DNA from: Brachyspira sp. G79
GTDB taxonomy: Bacteria > Spirochaetota > Brachyspiria > Brachyspirales > Brachyspiraceae
Length of the DNA stretch: 48,475 nt
Reading direction: 5' to 3'
Assembly (NCBI RefSeq): GCF_002379365.1
Contig: NZ_JQIU01000008.1
Span: 934,397 to 982,871 of the forward strand
Below, piece by piece: positions 23,195-31,873 of the stretch. The notes beneath the pieces were generated by a model. The model saw only the letters and a program-made list of their open reading frames with translations. It did not search any database and was not told the origin of the DNA. The first letter of the stretch is position 1, and every line of letters starts with the position of its first letter. The translations under genes and the position numbers were made by a program.

Positions 23195-23998
23195 ATGAAA
23201 CTTTTAGATAAAAAAATAGCACTAGTAACATCAGCAACCAGAGGTATAGGTTTAGCATGTTCAAAAAAACTAGCTGAAAATGGAGCAAAGGTTTATTTAG
23301 CTGTAAGAAGACTTGATGCAGGTAAGAAAATAGTCGATGAAATTATAAAAAATGGCGGAGAGGCTGACACGGTATATTTTGATGCTTCTAAAGAAGAAAC
23401 TTTTACTTCTATGATTGAAGAGACAGTAAAAAAAGAAAATAGAATAGATATACTAGTTAATAATTTCGGTACTACTGATACTAATAAAGATTTTGATTTA
23501 ATTAACGGTGATACTGATGCATTTTTTAATATAGTTAATGAAAACTTAAAAAGTGTTTATCTTCCTTCAAAGGCTGCTGTTAAGCATATGATTAATACTG
23601 GCGGAGGAAGTATAATTAATATTTCTTCAGTAGGCGGCATATTTCCAGATATGTCAAGACTAGCATACGGCATATCAAAATCGGCAATCAATTTTCTTAC
23701 AAAAAATATTGCTGTTCAGTATGCAAGACAAAATATAAGATGCAATGCTGTACTTCCTGGCTTTGTTGCAACTGATGCTGCTATGGAAAATATGTCAGAA
23801 GATTTTTTGAAATTGTTTTTAAAAAATGTTCCATTAAACAGACCAGCAGAGCCTGAAGATATTGCTAATGCAGTACTTTTCTTTGCAAGCGATTATTCAT
23901 CATTTATAACAGGTGAAACTATGCCCGTAGCAGGAGGATTTGGTCTTCCTTCACCTATGTATAGTCAGTATATGGATATGGGCGGAAAGAAAGGATAA
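23195..23998 (+). CDS. 7-alpha-hydroxysteroid dehydrogenase-like SDR
   Basis: A 267-residue classical short-chain dehydrogenase. Features: cofactor loop TSATRGIG (residues 12-19), LVNNFG near 87-92, catalytic Asn117, Ser145 in NISSVGG, and Tyr158 with Lys162 in LAYGISKSA. Beyond the generic fold, it matches remembered clostridial 7-alpha-HSDH along the whole length: the YFDASKEETFTSM segment, NGDTDAFFNI, SVYLPSKAAVKHM, QYARQNIRCNAVLPG, NVPLNRPAEPEDIANAVLFFASD and VAGGFGL. It would oxidise the 7-alpha hydroxyl of bile acids such as cholate with NAD(P). AAGGAG lies before the ATG. The MATE gene upstream may form a functional pair. Substrate is inferred from similarity only. Confidence 0.8.
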   Translation: MKLLDKKIALVTSATRGIGLACSKKLAENGAKVYLAVRRLDAGKKIVDEIIKNGGEADTVYFDASKEETFTSMIEETVKKENRIDILVNNFGTTDTNKDFDLINGDTDAFFNIVNENLKSVYLPSKAAVKHMINTGGGSIINISSVGGIFPDMSRLAYGISKSAINFLTKNIAVQYARQNIRCNAVLPGFVATDAAMENMSEDFLKLFLKNVPLNRPAEPEDIANAVLFFASDYSSFITGETMPVAGGFGLPSPMYSQYMDMGGKKG

Positions 23999-24093
23999 TA
24001 TTTTTTTACATTATGAACTTATTTACATTTTTACTTATTAAAGTATAATAATTTTTTAATATTTAGTAATTTAGTAAAAAGGCAAATCAATTT

Positions 24094-25554
24094 ATGAGTA
24101 ATAAGATAAATAAGATATACATAGGCTATCCGCCATTTGAAAGCGACAGAGGAGTAGCATTATTATCTCAAAATAGACAATTTCAATGGTTTAAAAGCCC
24201 TACATATATTTACCCAGTAGTACCAGCTACTGCAGCAACTATGATAAAAAATGCGGGTTATGATGTGGACTTTGTTGATGCCATTGCTAGAAATATGACA
24301 ACTGAACAATGGTATAAATATTTAGATGAGAAAACTCCAGATTTATTATTTTTTGAGGTAAAAACCCCTGTTATATATAAGGCTTGGAAAATAGTTAATG
24401 ACTTGAAAGCTAAATACCCAAATATGATAGTGGTTATTGCTGGAGACCATGTTACCGCTATGCCAGAAGAGACTATGAATAACTGCAAAGTTGATTATTT
24501 ATTAATGGGCGGGGATTATGATTTTCTTCTTTTAAACTTAATAGAGCATCTTAATGGAAAAACTCAGTTAGAAAAAGGTATATATTATAGAGAAAATAAT
24601 AGTATAAAAAATACAGGATTTTTTGAATTAAGACATGATTTAAAAAGCCTTCCATTTATAGACAGAGATTTAACTCAGTGGCAGAGATACGCATATGATA
24701 ATGGCAACTTCAAAAGAATACCAGGTACTTATATAATGGCTGGAAGAGACTGCTGGCATCATAGATGTACTTTCTGCTCTTGGACTGGTATATATACAAA
24801 TTTCCGTGCAAGAACTGCTGAAAATGTGGTTGATGAGGTGGAGTTTCTTTATAATAAATATAATATTAAAGAGATAATGGACGATACAGGCTGTTTTCCA
24901 GTAAAAAAATGGCTTAATGATTTTTGTAATTTTATGATAGATAAAAAGCTAAATAAAAAAGTTAATATAGACTGCAATATGCGTTTTGGGGCATGTAATG
25001 AAGATGAGTACAGACTTATGAAAAAAGCTGGATTTAGATTTTTATTATTTGGTTTGGAATCGGCAAGTCAGAATACATTGGACAAACTTAAAAAAGGAAA
25101 TAAGGTTGAAGAGATACTTCCATCTTGTAAGGCAGCATCAAATGCAGGACTTTCTCCTCATGTAACTGTAATGCTTGGCTATCCTTGGGAAACTGAAGAG
25201 GATATTGAGAAAACTTATGAGCTTACTAAAAAACTTCTTCTTAAAGGTTATGCTAAAACTATGCAGGCTACAATTATAATACCTTATCCTGGAACAGAGT
25301 TATTTAATCAATGTAAAAAAGAAAATTGGCTTACTACAGAAAATTGGGAAGATTATGATATGCGTAAAGCTATAATGAAAACTGATGTAGGCGAAGAGGA
25401 AATAAAAGAATGGGTACAAAAACTTTATAATCTAAGTTTTACTCCGCAGTTTTTAATGCATAAAGTATTATCTATAAGAGATTTGGACGATATTAAATAT
25501 TATTTAAGGGCTTTCAAAAAAGTATCATCTGGACACTTAAAAGATTTTGCCTAA
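24094..25554 (+). CDS. B12-binding-type radical SAM protein
   Basis: A 486-residue iron-sulfur enzyme. The N-terminal ~150 residues form a Rossmann-type domain like the cobalamin-binding part of BchE-class enzymes (PVVPATAATMIKNAGYDVDFVDA, GDHVTAMPEETM), but without a clear DxHxxG cobalamin motif. The radical SAM core starts at about residue 210. Its cluster cysteines are Cys220, Cys225 and Cys228, spaced CX4CX2C in GRDCWHHRCTFCSW, not the common CX3CX2C. Later core motifs are EIMDDTGCFP, NCNMRFGACNEDEYRLMKKAGFRFLLFGLESASQNTLDKL, and TVMLGYPWETEEDIEKT. It is likely a methyltransferase or other radical enzyme of unknown substrate. It ends at a strong terminator and stands alone. Confidence 0.85.
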   Translation: MSNKINKIYIGYPPFESDRGVALLSQNRQFQWFKSPTYIYPVVPATAATMIKNAGYDVDFVDAIARNMTTEQWYKYLDEKTPDLLFFEVKTPVIYKAWKIVNDLKAKYPNMIVVIAGDHVTAMPEETMNNCKVDYLLMGGDYDFLLLNLIEHLNGKTQLEKGIYYRENNSIKNTGFFELRHDLKSLPFIDRDLTQWQRYAYDNGNFKRIPGTYIMAGRDCWHHRCTFCSWTGIYTNFRARTAENVVDEVEFLYNKYNIKEIMDDTGCFPVKKWLNDFCNFMIDKKLNKKVNIDCNMRFGACNEDEYRLMKKAGFRFLLFGLESASQNTLDKLKKGNKVEEILPSCKAASNAGLSPHVTVMLGYPWETEEDIEKTYELTKKLLLKGYAKTMQATIIIPYPGTELFNQCKKENWLTTENWEDYDMRKAIMKTDVGEEEIKEWVQKLYNLSFTPQFLMHKVLSIRDLDDIKYYLRAFKKVSSGHLKDFA

Positions 25555-25582
25555 TAGTATTTTTATTTTTATAAAATAAATA

Positions 25583-25610
25583 AACCTGCAGTATTAAACT
25601 GCAGGTTTTT
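25583..25610 (+). terminator. Terminator of the radical SAM gene
   Basis: AAACCTGCAGT pairs with ACTGCAGGTTT, followed by a T run; one of the strongest hairpins in the window. Confidence 0.9.
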
Positions 25611-25646
25611 GTGTTATGTAGTATCTAAAAAATATGGAACTTGTTT

Positions 25647-26636
25647 TTAATTCATATATATATCACTAGGTATAGTAAGTCCCAATCTATTTATCATATT
25701 TGTATTTACAACAAAATTGTAGCTGTCAACTGTTTCAATAGGTATGTTTTTTATATCTTTGATGCCTTCCAAAACTTCTATTGCTTTTTTAGCAGTAAGA
25801 ACTCCCATATCATAATAATTAACAGAATATGTTACAGTGCCTCCTATTTTTGTCATACTAGCATCAGCACATATAACTGGAAGTTTTTCGCTTTCTTCTA
25901 TCATAGCAACATTTGCCATACTGTTTGCTATTATATTATCAGTAGGTGAAAATATAGCATCAACTTTATCTGCTGCACTTATCATCATCTGCTGTATTTC
26001 ATTTGCATTTGCAACTGTTAGATCTATATATTCAAGTCCTAGTGAATCCAATTTCTCTTTTGCTAATTTTATCTGATATAATGAATTAATTTCGCTTGAA
26101 CAGTATAAAAGTCCTATTTTTTTGGCATTAGGAAGTAATGTATGCATGAGTTCTATTTGTTTTTCTATAGGAGGGAGATTTATGGTGCCTGTTACATTTA
26201 CATTAGGTTTATTGAGATTGGTGACTAATTTTGCCCCTATTGGATCTCCTATTCCCGAAGCTATTATTGGTATGTCTTTGGTGAGATTTACAGCCGACTG
26301 AGCTGCAGGAGTACCTATTGCTATTATGATATCGCTTTTATCATTAACAAATTTTTGTGCTATAGTATTACAGTTTGCGGTGTCCCCCTGAGCATTTTTA
26401 TAGTCTATTACTATTTTTTTATTGCTGTTATTATAGTATTTATTAAGTTCATCTTCTATTCCCTTATATATCAAATCTAATGCCTCATGTTCTATCATCT
26501 GGCTTACACCTATCTTTATTACCTTATCATTTGAGGCGTTTGTCTTTTTATCATTTTCATGCCTGCTTATACCAAATGCTCCTACTAATACAAATACTGC
26601 TATTAATATAAAAATTATAATATGATTTTTTTTCAT
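25647..26636 (-). CDS. ABC transporter substrate-binding protein (TrpX-like)
   Basis: A 329-residue exported binding protein of the ABC_sub_bind/TrpX type. An N-terminal membrane segment (HIIIFILIAVFVLVGAFGI) is followed by the two-lobed periplasmic fold: IGVSQMIEHEALDLIYKGIEDEL, DYKNAQGDTANCNTIAQKFVND, DIIIAIGTPAAQSAVNLTKDIPIIASGIGDPIGAKLV, then PNAKKIGLLYCSSEINS and SVNYYDMGVLTAKKAIEVL. Related proteins bind tryptophan or similar amino acids. No lipobox cysteine is present, so it would be anchored by an uncleaved helix or released. No permease or ATPase gene is adjacent. AAGGAAA precedes the ATG, and a perfect palindrome overlies its promoter. Confidence 0.88.
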   Translation of the reverse strand: MKKNHIIIFILIAVFVLVGAFGISRHENDKKTNASNDKVIKIGVSQMIEHEALDLIYKGIEDELNKYYNNSNKKIVIDYKNAQGDTANCNTIAQKFVNDKSDIIIAIGTPAAQSAVNLTKDIPIIASGIGDPIGAKLVTNLNKPNVNVTGTINLPPIEKQIELMHTLLPNAKKIGLLYCSSEINSLYQIKLAKEKLDSLGLEYIDLTVANANEIQQMMISAADKVDAIFSPTDNIIANSMANVAMIEESEKLPVICADASMTKIGGTVTYSVNYYDMGVLTAKKAIEVLEGIKDIKNIPIETVDSYNFVVNTNMINRLGLTIPSDIYMN

Positions 26637-26672
26637 TGTTATTTCCTTTATTAAAATATTTAAGTATATATA

Positions 26673-26717
26673 ATTACTTTATATAGTAATATTACTATAT
26701 AAAGTAATATTTGTCAA
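26673..26717 (-). promoter_or_regulatory. Promoter with 36-bp perfect palindrome (operator) for the substrate-binding protein
   Basis: ATTACTTTATATAGTAAT at 26673-26690 is followed directly by its exact reverse complement at 26691-26708. On the minus strand a consensus TTGACA (26717-26712) and TAATAT (26694-26689), spacer 17, drive the gene at 26636, so the palindrome covers the -10 box and the likely start point. This is a strong candidate repressor-binding site. The ligand is unknown; an amino-acid- or metal-responsive repressor is conceivable. Confidence 0.75.
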
Positions 26718-26820
26718 TACTGTTTGTAGTAATTTTTTTTATTTTTATTCATTTTTTATTGATATATTATAAAATTATTATATGATTATGATATTATAAT
26801 AAAGCAGGCTATATAATTTT

Positions 26821-27858
26821 ATGAAAATACTATTAATAAAACAAACTTCTTTAGGCGATGTTCTACATATGACACCTGTTATAAGGGCATTAAAGAAATG
26901 GAAGGCTGACTGTCAAATAGATGTAGTAACAGATAAAAGAGCATTAGGTATATTAGAGAACAATCCTTATATAAACAGATTATATGTTTTGGATATATAC
27001 AGATATGAAAATGAGATATTTAAATCTCCTTTATTATTTTTTTCTACTATAAGAGAGTTTATTTCTCATATAGCAGAAGTAAGAAAAGAGAGTTATGATA
27101 TAGCTATGGATTTGCAGGGACTTGAAAGAAGCATAATATTTTTATATTTATGTCATGCTAAAAAGAAATATGCTAAGGGAAAATGGTTTGGAGTAAAAAG
27201 TAATTATTATAAGGATATAAATGCTATAGAAGGACTTATATCTTTTTTGAAGTTTATTGATTGCCCTGATGACGGTACTGACTTGGACTATTTTTTACCT
27301 GACACTATAGAAGCTGATTTTAATAAAAAAACAGAACATATAAAATACAGCATAAATAGTAATTTTAATATAGATAATGAGTATATAGTTTTCTCTCCAT
27401 TTTCAAGATGGGATACTAAAGATTTATCAGTAAATAAATCAAGAGAAATAATAAAAGAGATACAAAAATTAAAGGATATACAAATAATAGTTTCAGCTAC
27501 ATCCGATTATGATAAAGAATGTTTAGAAATAGTAAAGGGATTTAATAATGTTTTAAATAGTTCTGGACTTTTTAATCTGCCAGAACTAGCGTATTTAATA
27601 AAAAAATCAAAGGGAATGGTTACAGTAGATTCATTTCCAATGCATACAGGATGTGCATTTCAAAAACCATTAATAGCAGTATTCGGTCCTACAAGCGAGG
27701 TACGTGTTGGACCTATAGCAAAAAACTCCGAGACTATAAGAGTTGAAAATTTAGAATGTGCTAGATGCTATAAAAGAAAAAATTGTCCTAATAATCATAT
27801 ATGTATAGAAAATATAGATGCAAAACTTCTTGCTGAAAGATTAATAAAAAAAATATAG
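26821..27858 (+). CDS. Glycosyltransferase family 9 (heptosyltransferase-like)
   Basis: A 345-residue GT-B fold enzyme of the LPS heptosyltransferase family. The N-terminus KILLIKQTSLGDVLHMTPVIRALKKW holds the Gly-Asp loop and general base typical of WaaC/WaaF. ALDLQGLERS-like text appears as MDLQGLERSIIF, and the C-terminal donor-binding region reads TVDSFPMHTGCAFQKPLIAVFGPTSEVRVGPI, followed by a cysteine-rich CARCYKRKNCPNNHIC tail common in this family. It probably adds a sugar to the lipooligosaccharide core at the cytoplasmic face of the membrane. It is monocistronic, converging with the phosphoesterase gene only 8 bp away. Confidence 0.9.
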   Translation: MKILLIKQTSLGDVLHMTPVIRALKKWKADCQIDVVTDKRALGILENNPYINRLYVLDIYRYENEIFKSPLLFFSTIREFISHIAEVRKESYDIAMDLQGLERSIIFLYLCHAKKKYAKGKWFGVKSNYYKDINAIEGLISFLKFIDCPDDGTDLDYFLPDTIEADFNKKTEHIKYSINSNFNIDNEYIVFSPFSRWDTKDLSVNKSREIIKEIQKLKDIQIIVSATSDYDKECLEIVKGFNNVLNSSGLFNLPELAYLIKKSKGMVTVDSFPMHTGCAFQKPLIAVFGPTSEVRVGPIAKNSETIRVENLECARCYKRKNCPNNHICIENIDAKLLAERLIKKI

Positions 27859-27866
27859 AGTTTATA

Positions 27867-28934
27867 TTATCTTTTATTTTGCAAAGCAGAATATATTTTT
27901 TCTATTCCTATGCGTTTGGCAATTTCTACTATCTCTAGGTCTTCTTCATTATTAGTAGCAAATTCATGTTCTTCTGCTATAGCTAAAAACTCTTTTATTA
28001 TGCTTTCATTGTGGGCATTTTCAAGCAGGAATAATTCTTTAGTTTTTATATTAATATCACGTACATATTTTGAATATTTATTTTTTATGCTGTTTATTTT
28101 TTCTTCAAGCTCATTTTCATCTTCAGCTATTCCATAAATATTAATATCTATAATATCATTTATATTCCATTCAGAGGCTTTTTGTTCTAAATTTGATATA
28201 TTATAAATATTACTTTCATATACTCTGTATTCACCTGCATTTTTTATATTGATAAAACTTTTATTTATAGAGTTATTTTGTATATCAATAGCCAAATATC
28301 TTCTTTCACCCATTTCTGATTTTGTTCTTCTCCATACTCTTGCAGAACCTGTATATATTATTTCTATATTTTCAATATTAACTTCCATTTGTTTGTGAAT
28401 ATGCCCTACTACAGCAATATTAGGCTCTATTTTTTTTATTATATCTATTGGTATGCTTGCCGCCTCTTCATTTTCTTCTATAGCCCATAATGTGCCTTCT
28501 ACTATACCATGTGCTATTACTATCCTGTTGTCAGCATTTAGATTTTCTATTTTTTTATTTAATTCATTATCTATAATATATTTTTCACTATATGGAAGTG
28601 CTATAATATCTAAATTATCTATATTAAAAAAACTTATATCTTCTATTACTATTAAATTATCAGGAAACTTCAATTTATTTAATGTTATGCCTTTTGATTT
28701 TAGGTTTTCATGGTTTCCTTTAAGTAAGTATACATTTTTATCATAGCTTTCTATTTTTTTTGAGAATGTATCTTTTAGTTCTTGTAAATCCTCAAATGTA
28801 TTAAAAGTGTCTCCAAGTAAAAGAAGAGCATCATAATTTTTTGCTTGTTCTAATATTTCATCTAATACTGAAAGCGAGTATTCTTTTTCCTGAAGGCTTA
28901 AATGCAGGTCGCTTGATATTAATAATTTAGGCAT
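27867..28934 (-). CDS. Calcineurin-like metallophosphoesterase
   Basis: About 355 residues. Metal motifs are clear: LISSDLHLS (D-x-H), LLLGDTFNTF (GDxx), LLKGNHEN (GNH[E/D]), VIAHGIVEG (H) and VVGHIHKQ (GHxH), then TGSARVWRRTKSEMGERRYLAIDI as in SbcD/DNA-repair-type and YkuE-like phosphatases. The C-terminal 120 residues are helical and without known motifs. I chose ATG 28934, behind AGAGAAAG, because the longer frame to 28979 adds a Lys-rich tail before the beta-strand. It could act on nucleic acids or phosphodiesters; no SbcC partner is in the window, so an SbcD role is not supported. Confidence 0.85.
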   Translation of the reverse strand: MPKLLISSDLHLSLQEKEYSLSVLDEILEQAKNYDALLLLGDTFNTFEDLQELKDTFSKKIESYDKNVYLLKGNHENLKSKGITLNKLKFPDNLIVIEDISFFNIDNLDIIALPYSEKYIIDNELNKKIENLNADNRIVIAHGIVEGTLWAIEENEEAASIPIDIIKKIEPNIAVVGHIHKQMEVNIENIEIIYTGSARVWRRTKSEMGERRYLAIDIQNNSINKSFINIKNAGEYRVYESNIYNISNLEQKASEWNINDIIDINIYGIAEDENELEEKINSIKNKYSKYVRDINIKTKELFLLENAHNESIIKEFLAIAEEHEFATNNEEDLEIVEIAKRIGIEKIYSALQNKR

Positions 28935-29090
28935 AATAAACTTTCTCTTTTTTAATTTAATATATTTAAAAATTTTCAAAACTGTATTTTTGTATTATAA
29001 ATTAAATATATCAATTAATCAATATACTTAATTTCAAAACTATTTTTTATTTATTTTAAAAAATTAATAATCAAAAAAATACAAAATTTT

Positions 29091-29116
29091 TACGTATATT
29101 TTTTTATTTATACGTA
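29091..29116. promoter_or_regulatory. Inverted repeat in the spacer before the lipoprotein gene
   Basis: TACGTATA (29091-29098) and TATACGTA (29109-29116) form an 8-bp inverted repeat in an AT-only spacer about 100 bases upstream of the lipoprotein start. It may be an operator; the ATACGT core is also found in the 18.6-19.1 kb elements. Confidence 0.35.
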
Positions 29117-29216
29117 TTAATAATTGAAGTAATGATTTTATCATATAAAAGTCATTTATATATAGAATATGTTTATTAAAGAATTTTACTATTTTTTAAA
29201 AATAGGGGCCATACTT

Positions 29217-30914
29217 ATGAAAAATAGATTGTATTTAATATTGTTTTTACTAATTTTTATAATAGTTTTAATAGTTTCATGTAAGGGGATTAATCTTTTA
29301 AGCCCTATACATATACCGCCGCCAACTGATTTTAGATTGCCTGAAGACACAATACCAAGTCATGTTGATGTTAATCCAGTGCCTGCTAAAGACGGCGAAG
29401 TATTCGGAGGTTTTCAGAGGAAGTTTAAATATCAAGGTAAATGGTATATATTAGCTGACTATATGTATGATTATGACCCTAAAAGCAAAACATTAAATAA
29501 AAAAGCTGAAGACATAATACTTCAAATAGATGAGAGCGGAAATATAGTAGTTTATGATAAAGACAGTAAAGGATATGATGATTTATTAAGAATGAATGTA
29601 ATAGAAGAAAACAGAGTTTTATATGAAGATTATTATTATGGAAAGTATTCATATTCTTCAAGTTCTTTTTATACTACAGACTGTAAAGGTGAAGAAGGTT
29701 ATCATTCATTTCGTACAGGCATAACTTTTAATAATGAGATAAGAACATCATCAGATTTAATAAATTGGACAACAGAAGGTTCTGATGATAATATTTATAA
29801 AACTTTTCCTTCAGTAAGTACAGACCCTAATGCTAGTTTTCAAGGAAGATTTGGTGTTAGCAGTTATAAAATTGTAGAGTTTAAAAATTATATATATGTA
29901 ATTGGTTTAAAAGAAGATTTTGATGAGCAAAATCCAAGCGGATGCAGAAATACATCTTTAGGAACATTTACTGTAAGTAAGAACGTTTATTATAGAATAG
30001 ATAAAAATAAAGATACTTCTATAGGTGCTAATTGGGAGAAGATTAATACTCCTTGGGGACAAAGAAGTTATCCTAATATTCGCTATGATAAAGATAAAAT
30101 ATATGTTGCAAAAGGCGAAAGAGAATATTGGGAATGGATAAGCCCTCCTTATTGGACTTCTAAAAAAGAATCTTTTGAAAATGATAATACTATATGGTCA
30201 ACTACTGACGGCGTAAATTGGCAAGTAGAGCCTAATTCCTCAGCTTATAATAATGCAAAATATTTATCAACTACTGGAGGAGATTTGCCATATATACAAA
30301 AAAAGATAAGAACTCCTGAAGAGCCTAATTGGATAAAACTTGATAATGGGAGATATTATAAATCTGACAACTCTCCTTATGGAACTTATAGAATAAATAA
30401 TAAATATTATTATGTTCCTATACCTCCTTATGAAGAAATAGAAGCTGCTTATGACAGCGGGCAGGAATATTTTACTATCACAGAAGCTCATATAAAGAGT
30501 GCAGGGCTTAATCAGTTTTTAACCAAAGATAAAGAGCCGAATAAAGATGAAGATTGGACAGTTATCACTCCTATAGATTATACAGATAAATTAATGGTAT
30601 GGCAGAGCGGAGGCGAAAAAGTTATGCTTAATATTGATAATAAGGCAGTACAGCTTGTGGACTATGAACAAATAGAAGTTATGTACAATACTATTAAAGA
30701 ATATTCTATTGTAATAAATTATTTGAGAAAAACAGCAAAAGAATTTAGAGATGGAACTTATTGGAGTGATGTTGCCAATAGTTATATAAAAGATGTACGT
30801 GTTGGTATGGAGTATGATGCTAGGGCTGATATGCTTGAGCTTTTAATGAATAACAGAGAATACATTATGCCCAATGAGGCTGTTACGCATTATACTGTGG
30901 AGTTTAAATATTAA
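29217..30914 (+). CDS. Large lipoprotein with Asp-box-like repeats
   Basis: About 565 residues. The start is ATG 29217 behind AGGGG; this gives a lipoprotein signal peptide with lipobox IVSC. The mature part is rich in Trp, Tyr and charged residues. It has motifs such as RTSSDLINWTTEGSDD and STTDGVNWQVEP, which resemble the S-x-D-x-x-x-W turns of BNR/sialidase-type or PA14-like propellers, and YSSSSFYTTDC. A conserved strand pattern (GGFQRKFKYQGKWYILADYMYDY) opens the domain. No catalytic set is visible. It is probably anchored to the outer or inner membrane and may bind carbohydrate. It is transcribed alone. Confidence 0.7.
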   Translation: MKNRLYLILFLLIFIIVLIVSCKGINLLSPIHIPPPTDFRLPEDTIPSHVDVNPVPAKDGEVFGGFQRKFKYQGKWYILADYMYDYDPKSKTLNKKAEDIILQIDESGNIVVYDKDSKGYDDLLRMNVIEENRVLYEDYYYGKYSYSSSSFYTTDCKGEEGYHSFRTGITFNNEIRTSSDLINWTTEGSDDNIYKTFPSVSTDPNASFQGRFGVSSYKIVEFKNYIYVIGLKEDFDEQNPSGCRNTSLGTFTVSKNVYYRIDKNKDTSIGANWEKINTPWGQRSYPNIRYDKDKIYVAKGEREYWEWISPPYWTSKKESFENDNTIWSTTDGVNWQVEPNSSAYNNAKYLSTTGGDLPYIQKKIRTPEEPNWIKLDNGRYYKSDNSPYGTYRINNKYYYVPIPPYEEIEAAYDSGQEYFTITEAHIKSAGLNQFLTKDKEPNKDEDWTVITPIDYTDKLMVWQSGGEKVMLNIDNKAVQLVDYEQIEVMYNTIKEYSIVINYLRKTAKEFRDGTYWSDVANSYIKDVRVGMEYDARADMLELLMNNREYIMPNEAVTHYTVEFKY

Positions 30915-30994
30915 TAAAGTATTTTATATATTGAAATTTAATTTATATAGTAGTATCATCACTCTAATAATATTTTAGTTTTTAGAGGCTAATT

Positions 30995-31672
30995 ATGGAT
31001 AAAGAATATGCTAAACATTTAATGGGAATATATAAAGATAAAGTTCTTCATGAGAGAATGAAAAGAAGACTTGAATATTTTGAGAGGGTTTTTAAAAGAG
31101 ATAATGATAAAAGACTTTTTGCTGAACTTGCATTTTGTATATGTACGCCTCAGACAAAGGCTAGAAGCGGGGCGGCTGCTATAATTGATTTGTATAATAA
31201 TAATTTGCTTTTCAAAGGAAGTGCTGAAAAAGTAGCTAATATACTTATTAAGCATGTAAGATTTCATAATATGAAGGCTGAAAATATAGTGCTTGCTAGA
31301 AAGATTTATTTTCCTAATGAGAAGTTTGTATTAAAAGACAGAATCAATGAAGCTTTAAAAAATGATACTATGGTAGAATTAAGAAATGAGCTTGCTAAAG
31401 AAGTTAAAGGCTACGGACTTAAAGAGGCTAGTCATTTTCTTAGAAATATAGGGTTCGGACAAAAAATTGCCATACTTGACAGACATATAATGCGTGTAAT
31501 GGATAAGCTGAGCATTCTGCCTGAAGGTATGACACCTAAAACAAGCCTTACAAAAAATAATTATCTAAGCTGCGAATCAAATCTAGTTGAATATTCAAAA
31601 AGCGAAAAAATACCTATGGAATATTTGGACTTTGTATTTTGGTATGATGCCACTAATGATATTTTTAAATAA
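30995..31672 (+). CDS. ogg: N-glycosylase/DNA lyase, Ogg2-type
   Basis: A 225-residue base-excision-repair enzyme of the archaeal-type OGG2 family, also found in some anaerobic bacteria. It reads LAFCICTPQTKARSGAAAI near the N-terminus, RFHNMKAENI, and a helix-hairpin-helix region KGYGLKEASHFLRNIGFGQKIAILDRHIMRVM carrying the expected Lys/Asp catalytic pair (the Asp in ILDRHI). It ends FVFWYDATNDIFK, the usual C-terminus with the terminal lysine. It removes 8-oxoguanine and nicks the abasic strand. Together with the catalase it indicates exposure to oxidative damage. The start is ATG 30995 after a weak GAGG-like sequence (TTAGAGGCTAATT). Confidence 0.88.
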   Translation: MDKEYAKHLMGIYKDKVLHERMKRRLEYFERVFKRDNDKRLFAELAFCICTPQTKARSGAAAIIDLYNNNLLFKGSAEKVANILIKHVRFHNMKAENIVLARKIYFPNEKFVLKDRINEALKNDTMVELRNELAKEVKGYGLKEASHFLRNIGFGQKIAILDRHIMRVMDKLSILPEGMTPKTSLTKNNYLSCESNLVEYSKSEKIPMEYLDFVFWYDATNDIFK

Positions 31673-31873
31673 TTGTATTTTATCAAGATGAATTTTTATT
31701 TTGATATATGCAGTTTTAAAAAGCTAATTTATAAACTATATTTAATTACTAAAATAATCAGTAGAATAGCCTTGCTGTAAGTCTAATCTATTGATATTTA
31801 TAGAGCCAAATTATAAAATAACTGCTATTGATAAAAGATATTTTTTAATATAGAATTAATAATAAAAACAAAA

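Noticed and set aside
25641-25949. Plus-strand frame opposite the substrate-binding protein gene
   Set aside because: Low-complexity Tyr/Phe/Ile translation and no start signals; the minus-strand protein is clear.
27867-28934. SbcD nuclease subunit as a firm name for the phosphoesterase
   Set aside because: The metal motifs fit, but no SbcC gene is adjacent and the C-terminal half is not recognisable, so only the superfamily is claimed.
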